Shown here: positions 1-11,739 of the stretch, one piece after another | Layout of the letters: every line of letters starts with the position of its first letter | How positions within the stretch are numbered: position 1 is the first letter of the stretch | DNA from: Halichoerus grypus | Lineage: Eukaryota; Chordata; Mammalia; Carnivora; Phocidae | Direction: 5' to 3' | Length of the DNA: 64,000 bases | Assembly (NCBI RefSeq): GCF_964656455.1 | Contig: NC_135717.1 | Location: 150,463,793 to 150,527,792 of the forward strand | Position numbers and translations under genes: made by a program | Notes under the pieces: model-generated | The model's database searches: none | The model's input: only the letters and a program-made list of their open reading frames with translations | What the model was told of the DNA's origin: nothing

Positions 1-528
1 TTCAACATAGTCCTAGAAGTCCTAGCCTCAGCAATCAGACAACAAAAAGAAATCAAAAGCATCTGAATTGGCAAAGAAGAAATCAAACTCTCAGTCTTCA
101 CAGATGACATGATACTCTATGTGGAAAACCCAAAAGACTCCACCCCAAAATTGCTAAAACTCATACAGGAATTCAGCAAAGTGACAGGATATAAAATCAA
201 TGCACAGAAATCAGTTCCATTTCTATGCATTACCAATGAGACAAAAGAAAGAGAAATTAAGGAGTCAATTCCGTTTACAATTGCACCAAAAACTGTAAGA
301 TACCTAGTAATAAACCTAACCAATGAGGTTGAAGATCTGTACTCTAAAAACTACAGAACACTTATGAAAGAAATTGAGGAAGTCACAAAGAAATGGAAAA
401 AAGTTCCATGTTCATGGATTGGAAGAACAAATATCGTTAAAATGTCTATGCTACCTAGAGCAATCTACACATTCAATGTAATCCCTATCAAAATACCATC
501 AACTTTTTCGCAGAACTGGAACAAATAA
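1..528 (+). pseudogene. L1 ORF2 reverse-transcriptase fragment, broken
   Basis: Reading frame 1 from the window edge gives L1 ORF2 sequence running through the catalytic block, then the segment around [11 protein letters not shown] (residues 25-35 of the frame that starts at 109) and [10 protein letters not shown]. An in-frame TGA at 64-66 interrupts it. The frame stops at 526-528, and ORF2-like sequence continues to about 930 in other frames (for example [14 protein letters not shown] near 887-928). The active-site block at 100-108 and after reads FTDDM, where L1 normally has FADDM, so the alanine is replaced while both aspartates are kept. No functional protein is expected. Confidence 0.88.
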
Positions 529-1246
529 TCCTAAAATTTGTATGGAACCAGAAAAGACCCCGAATACCCAAGGGAATGTTGAAAAGAAAACCAAAGCTGG
601 TGGCATCACAATTCCAGACTTCAAGCTCCATTACAAAGCTGTCCTCCTCAAGACAGTATGGTACTGGCACAAAGCACACACATAGACCGACGGAACAGAA
701 TAGAGAGCCCAGAAATGGACCCTCCAATCTATGGTCAACCAATCTTCGACTAAGCAGGAAAGAATATCTAATGGAAAAAAGACAGTCTCTTCAACAAATG
801 GCATCAGGAAAATTGGACCACATGTGGAAGAATGAAACTGGACCATTTCCTTACACCATACACAAAAAATACACTCAAAATGGGTGAAAGACCTAAATGT
901 GAGACAGGAATCCATTGAAATCCTAGAGGATTTTGTGATCTTGCCTGCAGCAACTTCTTTGAATTTTAAAAACAAAACAGAGGATCATAGGGGAAGATAG
1001 AAAAAAATAAAACAAGATGAAATCAGAGAGGGAGACAAAACATAAGAGACTCTTAATCATAGGAAACAAACTGAGGGTTGCTGGAGGGAGGTGGGTGGGA
1101 AGATGGGGTAACTGGGTGATGGGCATTAAGGAGGGAACATGATGTGATGAGCACTGGGTGTTATATAAGATTGATGAATCACTAACCTCTACCTCTGAAA
1201 TTAATAATACATTATATGTTAATTAACTGAATTTAAATTTTAAAAC
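1..1246 (+). mobile_element. LINE-1, 3' portion (carnivore type)
   Basis: This is the 3' end of a LINE-1 in sense orientation, entering from the left edge of the window. It contains the second half of the ORF2 reverse-transcriptase region and the ORF2 C-terminus. A G-rich 3' UTR follows, with the phrase GATGAGCACTGGGTGTTATA near 1145-1166 that is typical of carnivore L1 3' ends, and it closes with an A/T-rich tail near 1225-1246. The 5' extent is outside the window. The reading frame is broken, so the copy is dead. The subfamily cannot be set by eye. Confidence 0.9.
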
Positions 1247-2439
1247 ATCAGTTAAAGGAATTTGAGCAAGGTGACGTTTTATAAGGATCTGAATGAGGCA
1301 AAGTCCCCTCAATCAATTTGTGGTTCTTAGAGTTACAACAAAAATCAACTCTGGGTAATTTAAATATAAAAGGAGGTTCATTAGAAAGGTAGCAGGGTTA
1401 TTTGCATAAGTAAGGAAGTGAAAACCAACAAGCAAATATGTAACAACCAAAACCAAAACAAAGAAATATTTTACAGCTTTAGAAGGAAACTGCTTAGGAG
1501 ATACCCACAGGCTTCCCCGGAATCCCTGCCCCCACACTCCCTGACCCCAACCATGGGAGTTGATGGACTCTGTCCTTAGTTCACTGCCTGCCGATGACCT
1601 TATTCACCTCTGTTTCTCTTTTGAAGGTTTCATATTCCTGGGGAAGAGAATATTACTGACTCATCTCAGATCATAATAAAATCAACTGTGCCCAGGTGAG
1701 GCAGAGAGAGTATATATTCTGGGGGTGGGGATATTCTATAGGAGTGAGGTCATTGAAAATGGGTAAGTGTTATGGACTAGGCCTTCGAATTAAGCAGAGA
1801 GAGGAGCCAGTTTGTATGTACAAAACATGTAACGTTTTTTCTTAAAAGAATGGAGAAGAATTTAAGGGATTGTTTTCTGCCTGGGGTGTCCCTCTAAGTG
1901 TCTCTGAGTGGCTTCAGGCGTGATAAAGCTACTAGAGATTAAGTGAGCAGTCGAAACCATTGACTGGGGAGAGATGATGAAAGGGGCAAGAACCCAGGAA
2001 GAATCGAAGGTCAATTTTGCTTCCTTTGCAGGGTGGCATGTGTCTAGCTATGCTCCATGCAATTACCTGGAGAACCTATATGTCTGTCTTCTACTCATCA
2101 AGGGGGCCCAATAGGAAGAATACTGACATAGACAATTAACCTACCTGGTGATCCCAACGTCTAGCTCTGCGACCTTGAATCAATTAAAAAGCACAGAATC
2201 TCAGCACCCAAAAGACTGGGGACTTATTTAGTACAATTTTCTTGACTCATATATAGGGGTATCAAAGATCAAAGAAGTAATCACTCAGCCAGACACTGAT
2301 TTGGCAGTATCCAACTGTGACTATAACACAGACCTCTTTATTCCCCACTGGGTGCTCTTTCTGCTCGATAAAACCACCTGGTTAGAAAACCCTGCTTCAT
2401 TTTCTTCTTTTCAAAAATGGGTATTCATGTCTACAGAAT
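1247..2439. other. Unassigned intergenic sequence
   Basis: No gene or clear repeat was recognised here. The segment near 1335-1500 has the look of an old interspersed repeat, but I cannot name a family. No open frame in it looks coding. Confidence 0.5.
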
Positions 2440-2640
2440 AGTTCACAGTCTTTTTGGATAAGACAGATCTGGGTTTAAGTCTCAACCACAGAATTTACAG
2501 TCTGTGTGCAATTTGGCTGGTTAGCATAAGTTTCCTGAGTTTCAAATTCCTGGTTTGTAAAATTAAAATAGGGTTTACTTCATGGAATTCTTGTGATTAT
2601 TAAAGGAGATAATTATATAGATTTTGAGTAAAACTGTTGA
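2440..2640 (+). mobile_element. MIR SINE relic
   Basis: The order of motifs follows the MIR core in sense orientation: a GGGTTTAAGTCTCAACC-like B-box region at about 2471, a TTTCCTGAGTTTC segment, a GTAAAATTAAAATAGGG segment, and a GATTATTAAAGGAGATAAT-like 3' part. Divergence is high, as expected for a pre-placental repeat. Confidence 0.7.
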
Positions 2641-5019
2641 TTTAAAAAAAGTAACCTATTTGGGTTGTTTGTAAAAATTTAATTATTTATTTTATCAATG
2701 TTGTTTATGTCTGTTGCCACAGCTTAGGTTATGTATGGTCTTCAGTGAGGAAGACAGAGAAGGAAAAGGAGAAGGAAAAGGGTGGGGGGGAAGGAAGTCA
2801 TTACCAAAGCTTACATTCCAGATGAATAATCAAAACTTCCAGCTTTGTCCTCACTCTAAACTTCAGATGAAAAAGGTATGAGTGAGAGAGAATTCTTTTA
2901 TCTTAAGGTAAATATTCTCATCCTCTCAGGGAGGGAGATCTTGGACTCATGTTATTGGAATTTGCGTATCGAATGCTTCAGCTCAGCAGGTGCTGAATGG
3001 ATTTACTTGAGAAACAAAGAAAGCATTTTACTTCTACAGTAAAAGAATTATTTAGAACCTGGCAGACTGCTGCCTGATATTTCATCTCTGAAGAGAGAAT
3101 TAGATACAGTTTAGAAAAAGTACAGAACTGAAAGTCTACTCTGGTACTAAGAGTAGAGACATCTATCATGGTTACAAATAGCACTGAAGTGTATCTCCAA
3201 TTGCTTTTTCAAGGTCTAAGTGAAATCTAAGTCTACTTGTTTCTTATGTCTGGGGAAGGATAAAGAAAGCCTAGAGATAAAGGCAAACTCGTAATGGTTG
3301 TCCTGTTTGAAATTGAGAATATTTAAAAATATAGCTATTTCAAAAAGATAAGCTAAAATTGCTCTAGAATTACTTTCTGGCATTTGTTAGCTTACTTTTA
3401 GGTGTATTTTTTTAAGCTGTTACTTTTTAACCTAATAACTCAAATAGTGGATTGAGACAAATAGGACATAGTAAAAAGGTTTTTGGGGGAAAGAAAGGAC
3501 AACCTTAGAAATAGCTGAGGCAGCACTAGTCAGGGAAACTCCAAACTTAGCAAGAGCTGGAAGGGCAATGAAAATGGTCATCAGCTGGGAGTTAGAAGTG
3601 GTTATCAAGACTATGATCGTCAAGCAACTTTCCCCTGAAGGCCATTTAAAATCCATATCTGGAAAATAACTTAAGTGGGTATATTATCTTCTGAGAGTGT
3701 GGTGATTTATTTACATTGATGGCATTCTTCCCGCTAAATAGTTAGATGTCTACTTAGGAGGCACTGCCTCTCACTGAAATGATCTAAATTGTGATATCTA
3801 AGCCATGACCAAGAAGTTTAGTAAATGGCATTTGATTGCCTGTTCTTTTGATTAAAAAAACAAAACAAAAAACAAAAAAAAACAAGCCCTGCTTAGAGCA
3901 AGTCTTGGTTCAGAATTTGAACAACCTCTTGACATTTTCAAGGCTAAGGCATTTGAACACCTCTTTGTACTTCCTAATATCCATGAAGTCATCATACTTG
4001 TAATTTCCATCTTAGACAAATAAAGGTCATTGTTTTCTTAGACCAATAAAAGTTTAATAATAAACTTAGAATGAAGAGGGTTGTATTCAAGACTAAAGGC
4101 CATTTAAAAAAATAAAAAAGTGAAATGAAACCTTTATCCCAGAATTTTTCTGTGAAAATGCCAAGGAATAGAAATGGGAAGCCAGATGGAACTTTTTTTT
4201 CTTCCAGTGAGTTGACAAATTTAAAAAGTGACTGCAGAATCTTGGAAACATTAGTCCAACTAACCAAAGAGAAGAAAAGCCATGTTCCTATCAACAAAAT
4301 GCTCAGGTCCCATAGGAATGGCTCAGATTTTAAGTCCACGTATTTGTCTGGGGGAATAGAACTACTTAAAAGAATTAACACTGGCCAAGTGTGATTAGCA
4401 GAACAGTGATCTCTCCAATCCTCCCCCTCATCTTTTCCCAGCACTATTTAAAACTGAATTTATATAGAGTGGGAATCCACATGGCAACACCCAAAGGAGA
4501 ATGGAATACCAGACAATCTCTGAATTGGGTTATTTCAAGCCAGGGACTCTACCAGTCTCTGAGGGACTTTCAAATGAAAGCTTCTTGAGGTATTACCCAG
4601 CACAAATTTTTCAATGATATATTGGCCCAAAGCAAAACAACTCACCCAAGAACTAACTCTGGAAACCTGATAGGGACAGTGTTGCCAGTGGTTGAGAATG
4701 TAGGCTATGGACCCTATCTTTATAGAGACCTCCAAATATAGTTATTCTGAGGTACTGGGCATTGGTACCTCAACACAGCAGTTTTTGGGAGACACAATTC
4801 GAGCCATAACAGGGTATAAGAGAGGGAACAGAAAGACAAGGTTGTTTTAGCCAGATTAACTGAAGTTTGCACTGGGCCTCCAGGTAGAGGTGGAGATGGG
4901 GAGAAATGACATATTTTGGTGGCATATTCTAGAAATTGCTGAAGAACTGGATGTGAGGGATGAAAGGAAAAGAAGAAGCAAGGATGCTCTCTAGGTTTTT
5001 GTCTTGGGAAATCTATGGT
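2641..5019. other. Unassigned intergenic sequence with A-rich patch
   Basis: No gene was recognised. There is an A-rich simple patch of AAAAC units at about 3854-3883. Open frames of 150 aa (minus strand, 3992-4444) and 89 aa (plus strand, 4125-4394) overlap on opposite strands. They lack any family motif or codon-level signal, so I treat them as chance. Confidence 0.5.
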
Positions 5020-5160
5020 TGCCATTTATTAGTTGTACAGATCTGGGCAAGTTACCTTATTTCTTTGTTTCTCAGTTTCTTCATTTGTTATTTTATGATA
5101 TATCTAAAGCATATGGGAGTTGAGAGGACAAACTCAACTAAAATATGTATGAAGTACTGA
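5020..5160 (+). mobile_element. MIR SINE relic
   Basis: This is a sense MIR core: GGGCAAGTTACCTTATTTC, then TCAGTTTCTTCATTTGT, then a degraded AGGACAAACTCAACTAAAATATG region. The 5' end and tail are worn. Confidence 0.7.
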
Positions 5161-5177
5161 ATTACATGCTATTAGGT

Positions 5178-5226
5178 ATTTATATATATATGTATATATA
5201 TACACGTAGATAATATATAGTATTAT
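5178..5226. repeat. AT-rich simple repeat
   Basis: Interrupted TA-dinucleotide runs such as tatatatatatg and tatatatatacac, followed by TAATATATAG units. Confidence 0.75.
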
Positions 5227-5600
5227 ATTAGGTATATATTGATTTTGATTAATTTTTGAAATTAATTTTTTTATAACATAACAATACCCAAGGGTATAAT
5301 ATCCAATCCAAGAAGTAGAACATTTCCAGTAACTTCCATCTACCTATTTCCTGGTCCCTATGCTGTCCTTCTGCTGGCCACTCCCTCTATTGAAACCATT
5401 GTCCTGAATTTTGTGTTGATCATATTTGGTTTTATTTTCCTATTTCAGAATCGTATATCATATATTTATGCAAAAGCAATATATTTTCTTATTTTACTTA
5501 ATATTGAACTTTATGAAAAGTGTATCACACTTGCTTTTTCCTTCAATGTTCTATTACCAAGATTCATCCATGTTATTGTGTTTAGCCATAATTCACTCAT

Positions 5601-5799
5601 CTTTTTTTAAGGATTTTATTTGTTTATTTGAGAGAGAGAGCGTGCTACAGAGAGCACGAGGTGGGGGGTGGGCAATGGAGAGGGACAAGCAGGCTCCCTG
5701 CTGAGTAAGGAGCCCAATGCAGAACTCTATCTCAGGACCCTGGGACCATGACCCGAGCCCAAGGCAAACTCTTAACTGATCTAGCCCCCCAAGTGCCCC
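5601..5799 (-). mobile_element. Can-SINE with target-site duplication
   Basis: This is a tRNA-Lys-derived carnivore SINE in minus orientation. The T-run (complement of the A-tail) begins at 5602, followed by AAGGATTTTATTTGTTTATTTGAGAGAG, and the tRNA-like head ends near 5799. A duplicated target, CATAATTCACTCAT, flanks it at about 5587-5600 and 5800-5813, proving insertion into the surrounding L1. The copy is fairly diverged. Confidence 0.93.
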
Positions 5800-5983
5800 C
5801 ATAATTCACTCATTTTTACTACAGTATATTATTCCATTGGGCACTATCTTTTATTGATTTTTCTATGGATGCACATTTGGGTTATTGCCAGTCTTTTTCT
5901 AGTTTTTAAAGGCCTGTCCTGGATATTTTATGCACATCTCTCCTTGCATGTATGGAAGGTTTGTGTTGGGTTTATCTTACTAC

Positions 5984-6105
5984 TTAAAGTGTGAACTGAC
6001 TGGCAGCATGAGCATCACCTGGAAGCTTGCCAGAAAGTCTGCAATTTACTAACATCTCTGCTGTATTTATATGCATATTAAGGCTCAAGAAACACTGTAG
6101 AAAGG
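5984..6105 (-). mobile_element. MER3-like hAT-Charlie relic
   Basis: The phrases TTAAAGTGTGAAC, GCAGCATGAGCATCACCTGG AAGCTTGCCAGAAA (joined here at 6003-6036) and GCATATTAAGGCTCAAGAA match the complement of MER3, a nonautonomous hAT element. It sits inside the antisense L1. No clear 8-bp duplication was found. Confidence 0.65.
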
Positions 6106-7044
6106 GAATTGCTGGGTTATAGGATATATGAACATTCAACTTTGCAAGATACTGACAAATTGTTTACCTAAGTAGTTGTACCAATTTACATTCACACCAT
6201 TAATAAGAATGGTTACATCTCCTCCAACACTAAATATCAGACTTAATTTTTGACAACTGAATAGTCAAAAATGATGTCTTTTTTAAAGGTTTTAGTTTAT
6301 GTTTCCTTAATTTCTAATGAGTTGAACCTCTCTTTTTTATGGAGTCACAGTGGTTTCTGTCAAATCCCTCTTCAGGATTTTGCCCATTTTAAAATTGGAA
6401 CATCTGCCTTTTTCTGACTGATGTGGTGAGGTGTTTTATTTTTTTCTTGTTATTAAGCCCTTCTCTTAGTTCCTGTCCATTCATTTCCTTTTACAATATA
6501 TTTTGATGAACAGAAGTTTCATATGACATAGTCAAGTTCATCAATCTCTTGCTTAATGATTTGTCTTGAGAAATTGATCCTGACTTTACATGAGAAATAT
6601 ATTCATCTATCTATTGTCCTAAACATTTAAAATTTTTCTGCTTGACATTTAAGTTCTTAATCTATTTGGAATTGATTTTTGTGTATGAAATAAAGAATCT
6701 AAGTTTATCTTTTTTCCTTGTGGGTTATTGATTTTTCCAGTTATTTTTATTGACTGGCTCCTACTCTCCCTAAGATATGCAATGGTGTCTCTCACATATG
6801 AAATTTCCATATAAAGGTGAATATGGTTATACATTTTCTATTCTATCTTATTTTTCAGTTTTGCTATTCATTTTCAGTACCACACTATCTTACTTATTAC
6901 AAATTTATGTTGTCTCTTATTTGGGCAAGTCCTCTATCATTTTCCATTAGGCGTGCCTTGTTTATTCATGGTCCATTGTTTTTCCACATTAATTTTAGAA
7001 TCAGTTCTCAAGTTCAAAAAAGAAGGAAAAACTATTGTTGGAAG

Positions 7045-7205
7045 ATTCTTTTCTTCTTCTTCTACCTATCAATTTTCCTCTGTGTCTCCCCTGCCTACCC
7101 TCTGCAGGCAAGGGCATCTGGGAACTGTAGTTTGCTGAGTGCCATGCCTAGAATCATAGGATATAAAGATACGCCATTGGCTCTGAGATTCAATAAATAA
7201 ATAAG
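7045..7205. other. Non-L1 segment inside the L1, with ZNF143-like site
   Basis: L1-like sequence stops near 7045 and resumes near 7210. The block between is GC-richer (CTGCCTACCCTCTGCAGGCAAGGGCATCTGG region at 7091-7121) and ends with CAATAAATAAATAAG. It is probably an inserted or unrecognised repeat. On the minus strand, 7112-7132 reads AACTACAGTTCCCAGATGCCC, which is close to the SBS2 element bound by ZNF143/THAP11. Confidence 0.4.
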
Positions 7206-7560
7206 TAGCACTGTTTCTTGTTTCTAATAATGTGTCTGTAGAATGTTTTATGTTTTCTATGTAGACAATCATATGATCTGCAAAAATTTAGTTTTTTCCT
7301 CTTCTTTTAATTTTTAATGCATTCCCTTTATCTTTCTTTTTCTATTGTGCTGCCAAGTTCTGTCAAAAACTATTGAATAGAAATAATATCTTTTCTTTAT
7401 TCTTATTTCTATATTTTAAAGGAAAGCCTCCTTATTTAAACTGAACATTAATTTCTAATTCAGTAACAGGATTGAAGGCTATAAATTATACTTGAATTAC
7501 TAATATTGCAGATTCAAATTCATTATGATTACATTATTTTCACTATTATTTGTATTATAT

Positions 7561-7759
7561 ATACATTTTAAAAGATTTTATATATTTATTTGGCAGAGAG
7601 AGAGATAGCAAGAGCAGGAACACAAGCAGGGAGAGTGGGAGAAGGAGAAACAGGCTTCCAGCTGAGCAGGGAGCCCGATATGGGACTCGATCCCAGGACC
7701 CTGGGATCGTGACCTGAGCCGAAAGCAGACGCTTAACAGACTGAGCCACCCAGGCGCCC
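7561..7759 (-). mobile_element. Can-SINE with target-site duplication
   Basis: This is a minus-oriented Can-SINE with AAAGATTTTATATATTTATTTGG at the tail side. The complement of the B-box region (GGGACTCGATCCCAGGACC) lies near 7681, and the head complement GAGCCACCCAGGCGCCC ends at 7759. The target TGTATTATAT is duplicated at 7551-7560 and 7760-7769. Confidence 0.95.
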
Positions 7760-7852
7760 TGTATTATATTTTTAGTCTCTATTCTGGTTTCTTTTTTGAC
7801 CCATAAAGAATTTTAGAATTGTTTTCTTAATTTCCAACTATATGTGAATTAT

Positions 7853-7871
7853 CTTTTTTTTTTTTTTTTTT
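7853..7871. repeat. Poly-T run
   Basis: An uninterrupted run of about 18-19 T within the antisense L1. Confidence 0.8.
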
Positions 7872-8982
7872 GCCAACTGATAAATTTTGAGAATGGGGCC
7901 TAAATGTTACCTATTCTTTGAAATTTGTTGAGACAAATTTGGCTTTGTGGCCAAATGCAAAATTAATTTTTACAAATGTTCTATTCGAACTTGAGAAGAA
8001 TGTTAATTTTCTAATTTTGGGGTGTAGAATATTATATCTGTCCATTAATCAAGGTTGGACATCTTGTAGTTCTAATCTATATCTTTGCTGATTTTTTAAT
8101 CTGCTTGAATATTAAAAATTTAAAAGAGTGTTTTGAACACTACCACAATGTTTTTAGATTTTTTCAGTATCCTCCTATACTTACATTAATTTGGCATGGA
8201 TATTTTGATATTATTTCACTAGTTTCAGATATATTTAAAACTATTATATTTTTCTGTTATACTATAACTTTAGGTTGTGACATTGTGACATTGTGAAGCT
8301 TTTCATTGCTAATGATGCATTTTACCTTTTTTCCTCTTTTTACATCTTATTTTTTCCTGTTATTATGAAAACTACATTCTTTAGCTGATAAATGTGTTGC
8401 AATTGTGAGTGCTGATATACTGACACTCAATTCTAACATCTTACCTTTTGATTTCTGTCTGTCCCACTTAAAAAAAATGTTTCTCTTTTCTCCTTTTTCA
8501 CTTTTAATTTTGATTTATTGAATCTTTAATTTTTTTTCCTCAGTCAACTTTTAAAATCTGTACTTGGCTTTTAATTTATACACTATATTAATTTTTCCTA
8601 CTCCTAAAATTTTGCCATACAGAATTACCTTATGCAAAATAAAATGAAATAATATGTTGAACCCCTGATGATAAAAGGGCTTAAAACATGTTCACTTATT
8701 TTACTTTTCCTAATTTATAAAATATATGCATATGTAATATATATATAAGATTTATATTATCTTTTTAAAAATACACAAATAAGATATAATAATTATAATT
8801 TAATACTTACAATGTTTTATTTGTCAAATATTTGTCATTTACTCTTTAATTTTCTTCTTCTTCTTTAAACAGTTCTTCTGAGATCATCTTCCTCTTAAAG
8901 ATCATTCTTTATAATTTCCTAGGTGGTAAACTCTAATGTGTCTTTATTCTGAAATTGTTCAAAAATAATGTTTGCAAATACA

Positions 8983-9303
8983 CAGCTGATCCTTGAACAA
9001 TGTGGAGGTTGGGACGCCAACCCTCTACACAGAGGAAATTCCACATATAACTGACTCCCCCAAAATTTAACTACTAATAGCTGAAGCCTTATCAATAACA
9101 TAAATAGTAAATTAACACATATTTTTTAGGTTACATACTGTATTCTTATAATAAAGGAAGCTGGAAAAAAAAATGTTATTAAGAAAATCACAAGGAAGAG
9201 AAAATATATTTACAGTACTTTACTGTTTTATCAAAAAAAAAAAATAAACCTGTGCATAAGTGGACCCACACAGTTCAAACCCAAGTTGTTCCAGAGTCAA
9301 CTG
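8983..9303. mobile_element. Tigger-type MITE (MER8/Tigger3-like)
   Basis: A nonautonomous TcMar-Tigger element with terminal inverted repeats. The left end reads CAGCTGATCCTTGAACAA and the right end is GTTCCAGAGTCAACTG, its degraded complement. Internal phrases such as CATAAGTGGACCCACACAGTTC, TACATACTGTATTCTTATAATAAAG and the A-run at 9233-9244 fit this family. A TA follows the right end at 9304-9305. It is inserted in the antisense L1. The subfamily name is from memory. Confidence 0.8.
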
Positions 9304-9364
9304 TATATTATCAGTTGTTTACTCAAAGTGCTTAAAGATGTTGCAGCGTTATCTCTTGTCTTCC

Positions 9365-9365
<1 letters not shown>

Positions 9366-9410
<45 letters not shown>
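9366..9410. repeat. (TG)n microsatellite
   Basis: About 22 uninterrupted TG units. Confidence 0.98.
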
Positions 9411-9414
<4 letters not shown>

Positions 9415-9849
9415 CTGCTATCATTCCAACTGATGTTGCTTTGTGAGTCATTTTTTTCTTCCTGGATTAATGAATTCAGACTTTTTAATCAGCTCAGAAA
9501 AATTTTCAGCTATTACTTTTTTCCATATTTTCTCTCCTGCATTCTCAATTCTTTATTGGTCTCCATTTGGCCCTATATTAAAAATACTTATTCTACCTCT
9601 GAATCTCATTTTTTGTTTTCTATCTTTTTACCTTTTTTTGTAGCATTCTCCAAAACTTTTCCCCTTATATATCTTATAGGTCAGTAACTCTCTAACTGTA
9701 CTTAATCAGTTCTTTATCTATTCATTAAGTTGTTTTTTATCAAGAGTATTTTTTATTGCTAAATCTCCATTTTTTATTTCAACAATTATATATTACATTT
9801 CTAAAATTACCATTTGCTTCTTTTTTTTTCCAAATCTTTCCTGTTTATT

Positions 9850-11075
9850 CATTTTTTACAACCACATTTTTACCTTTTACAACCATAAAAATTGCCCCTC
9901 AAGGTGTATAATTTGGTGGGGTTTTTGATTATATTCACAGAGTTGTGGAGCAGTCCCAATATTTAATTTTAGATTTTTTTTTATCATGGCAAAAACACAT
10001 AAATTGCATTTACCATCTTGACCATTTTTAATGTACAATTCAGTATTGTTAAATATAATCACATTATTGTGCAACAGATCCCTAAAATATTTTTATCTTG
10101 CAACATTGAAACTCTATACCCATTAGACACTGGTCACCCTTCACTTCTCCTCTCTGGACTTGCTAACCAGGTTTCTGCTTTCTGTTTTGTATGATTTTTG
10201 ACTATTTTAGATATTTCTTATGAGTGGAATCATACTTCATATGCCCTTTTGTGACTGGTTTATTTCAATTAGGATGATATCCTCTAGGTTCTTCCATGTT
10301 GTAGCATGTGACAGGATTTCCTTCCTTTTTAAGGCTATAAAATATCCATTGTGTGTATAATCACATTTTCTTTAACCATTCATCTGTTGATGAACATTTG
10401 GGTTGCTTCCTCTTCTTTACTATTGTGAATAATGCTGCAATGAAGATAGGTGCACAGGTATCTCTTCAAGATCCTGGTCTGAGTTCTTCTGGATATATCC
10501 CCAGAAGTAGGATTACTAGATATATGGTAATTTTATTTTTAATTTTATGAGGAACCTCCATATCATTTTTGATAATGGCTGCATCTTTTTACATTCCTAC
10601 CAACAGAGTGCACAGTTTCCAACTTCTCTACATCTTTAACAACACTTATTATTTTCTGTTCTTTTAATAGTGACCATCCTGATGGAAGTGAGGTATCTCA
10701 TGTGATTTTGATTTGTATTTCCCTAATGATTAGTGATTTTAAGCATTGTTTCATGTGCTTATTGGTTATTTGTATGTCTTCTTTGAAGTAGTGTTTCTTC
10801 CCTTGCCCATTTTTTAATTGGGTTATTTGAGATTTTATTGTTTTCATTTTTGTTGAGTTGCAGAAGTTCTTTATGTATGCTAGATATTAACCCCATATCA
10901 GACATATGACTTGCAATTATTTTCTCCCAATCCATAGTGTCTTTCACTCTGTTGATTGTTTCTTTTGACATGCAGACATTTTTAAGTTTGATGTGGTCGC
11001 ATTGGTCTATTTTTTATTTTGGTATCTGCTTTTGTTGTCACACTTAAGAAATCAATGATTCTTAAAATATCTGCA
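9850..11075 (-). mobile_element. Antisense LINE-1 3' UTR and ORF2 end
   Basis: This reads as the complement of an L1M 3' UTR: CCATCTTGACCATTTTTAATG, then GCAACATTGAAACTCTATACCC, CATTCATCTGTTGATGAACATTTGGG, ATTGTGAATAATGCTGCAATG, CCTACCAACAGAGTGCACAG, ATTTCCCTAATGATTAGTG and AGTTCTTTATGTATGCTAGATATTAACCCC. The copy is almost continuous for 1.2 kb and has no intact frame. Confidence 0.85.
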
Positions 11076-11200
11076 CTACTTAGGATGTTGATCATTGAAA
11101 CAAAAATATTTGTCTTCATATATTTAAAAACAAAAACCAACCAAATAGATATAAATTAGCAAGATCAAGAACATGGGTTTTTGGAATGTTTTAGGGGACC

Positions 11201-11400
11201 TTTTTTTTTAAAAGAGTTTTTATTTATTTATTTGAGAGAGAGAGAATTAGAGAGAGGGAACAAGAGAGGAGGTAGGGTCAGAGGGAGAAGCAGACTCCCT
11301 GCTGTGCAGTGAGCCTGATGTGGGACTCGATCCCAGGACTCCAGGATCATGACCTGAGCTGAAGGCAGATGCTTAACCAGCTGAGCCACCCAGGCACCCC
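11201..11400 (-). mobile_element. Can-SINE
   Basis: A minus-oriented Can-SINE with the A-tail complement at 11201-11209, GAGAGAGAGAGAATTAGAG in the middle, GGGACTCGATCCCAGGACT near 11321, and the head complement CTGAGCCACCCAGGCACCCC ending at 11400. The flanks TTTAGGGGACC and TTTAAGGAAC may be a worn target duplication. Confidence 0.93.
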
Positions 11401-11739
11401 TTTAAGGAACTTTCTATGGTTTAATTCACTGTTCAACATTTTGTGTAAAGTCATTACAGTGGTTGACTATATCATTATTCAACCAATGTATTTTCCATTT
11501 TATATCACAAAGTACTATGAACAAGAGCACTGATCTTAGGAGAAACTTCAACAATAAAAGCAACAGCAACAAAACTCTTATGAGTGAGCCTCATGTCTCA
11601 TTTTAATAGCAATATAATATTAACAGGTAGTTTTATTTCCTCAGTTTCAGTTTTACAATTATGATAATCCATGCTAGAGTGGAAGAAAGATTCCATGAAT
11701 GCATACGGGTGAGAGTGCCATGCACGTGGGAGGTGTTTT
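11401..11739. other. Unassigned intergenic sequence
   Basis: No gene, repeat family or regulatory signal was recognised. Confidence 0.5.

Larger units (their letters stand above)
5230..9850 (-). mobile_element. Old antisense LINE-1, broken by later insertions
   Basis: Read on the minus strand, this long T-rich stretch follows the mammalian L1M layout from the 3' UTR backwards towards ORF2. Recognisable pieces are the complement of the 3' UTR near 5320-5600 and 5815-6290, the TTAATCTATTTGGAATTGATTTTTGTGTATG block at about 6657-6690, and the AGTACCACACTATCTTACTTATTAC block near 6876. Later blocks near 7950-8060 and 9440-9600 resemble more 5' parts of the same class. Two Can-SINEs, a MER3-like hAT relic, a Tigger MITE and a GT microsatellite interrupt it. 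Several copies may be joined here; the junctions are uncertain. Confidence 0.65.

Noticed and set aside
109..528. Functional LINE-1 reverse transcriptase
   Set aside because: There is an upstream in-frame stop, frame breaks after 528, and the N-terminal half is outside the window.
3992..4444. 150-aa minus-strand frame
   Set aside because: Low-complexity Phe/Leu/Ser sequence with an overlapping opposite-strand frame and no recognisable family.
5593..5802. Short frames inside Can-SINEs (also at 7555-7749, 21373-21567, 55477-55668 and 60613-60828)
   Set aside because: They are translations of the SINE body and tRNA-like head, not genes.
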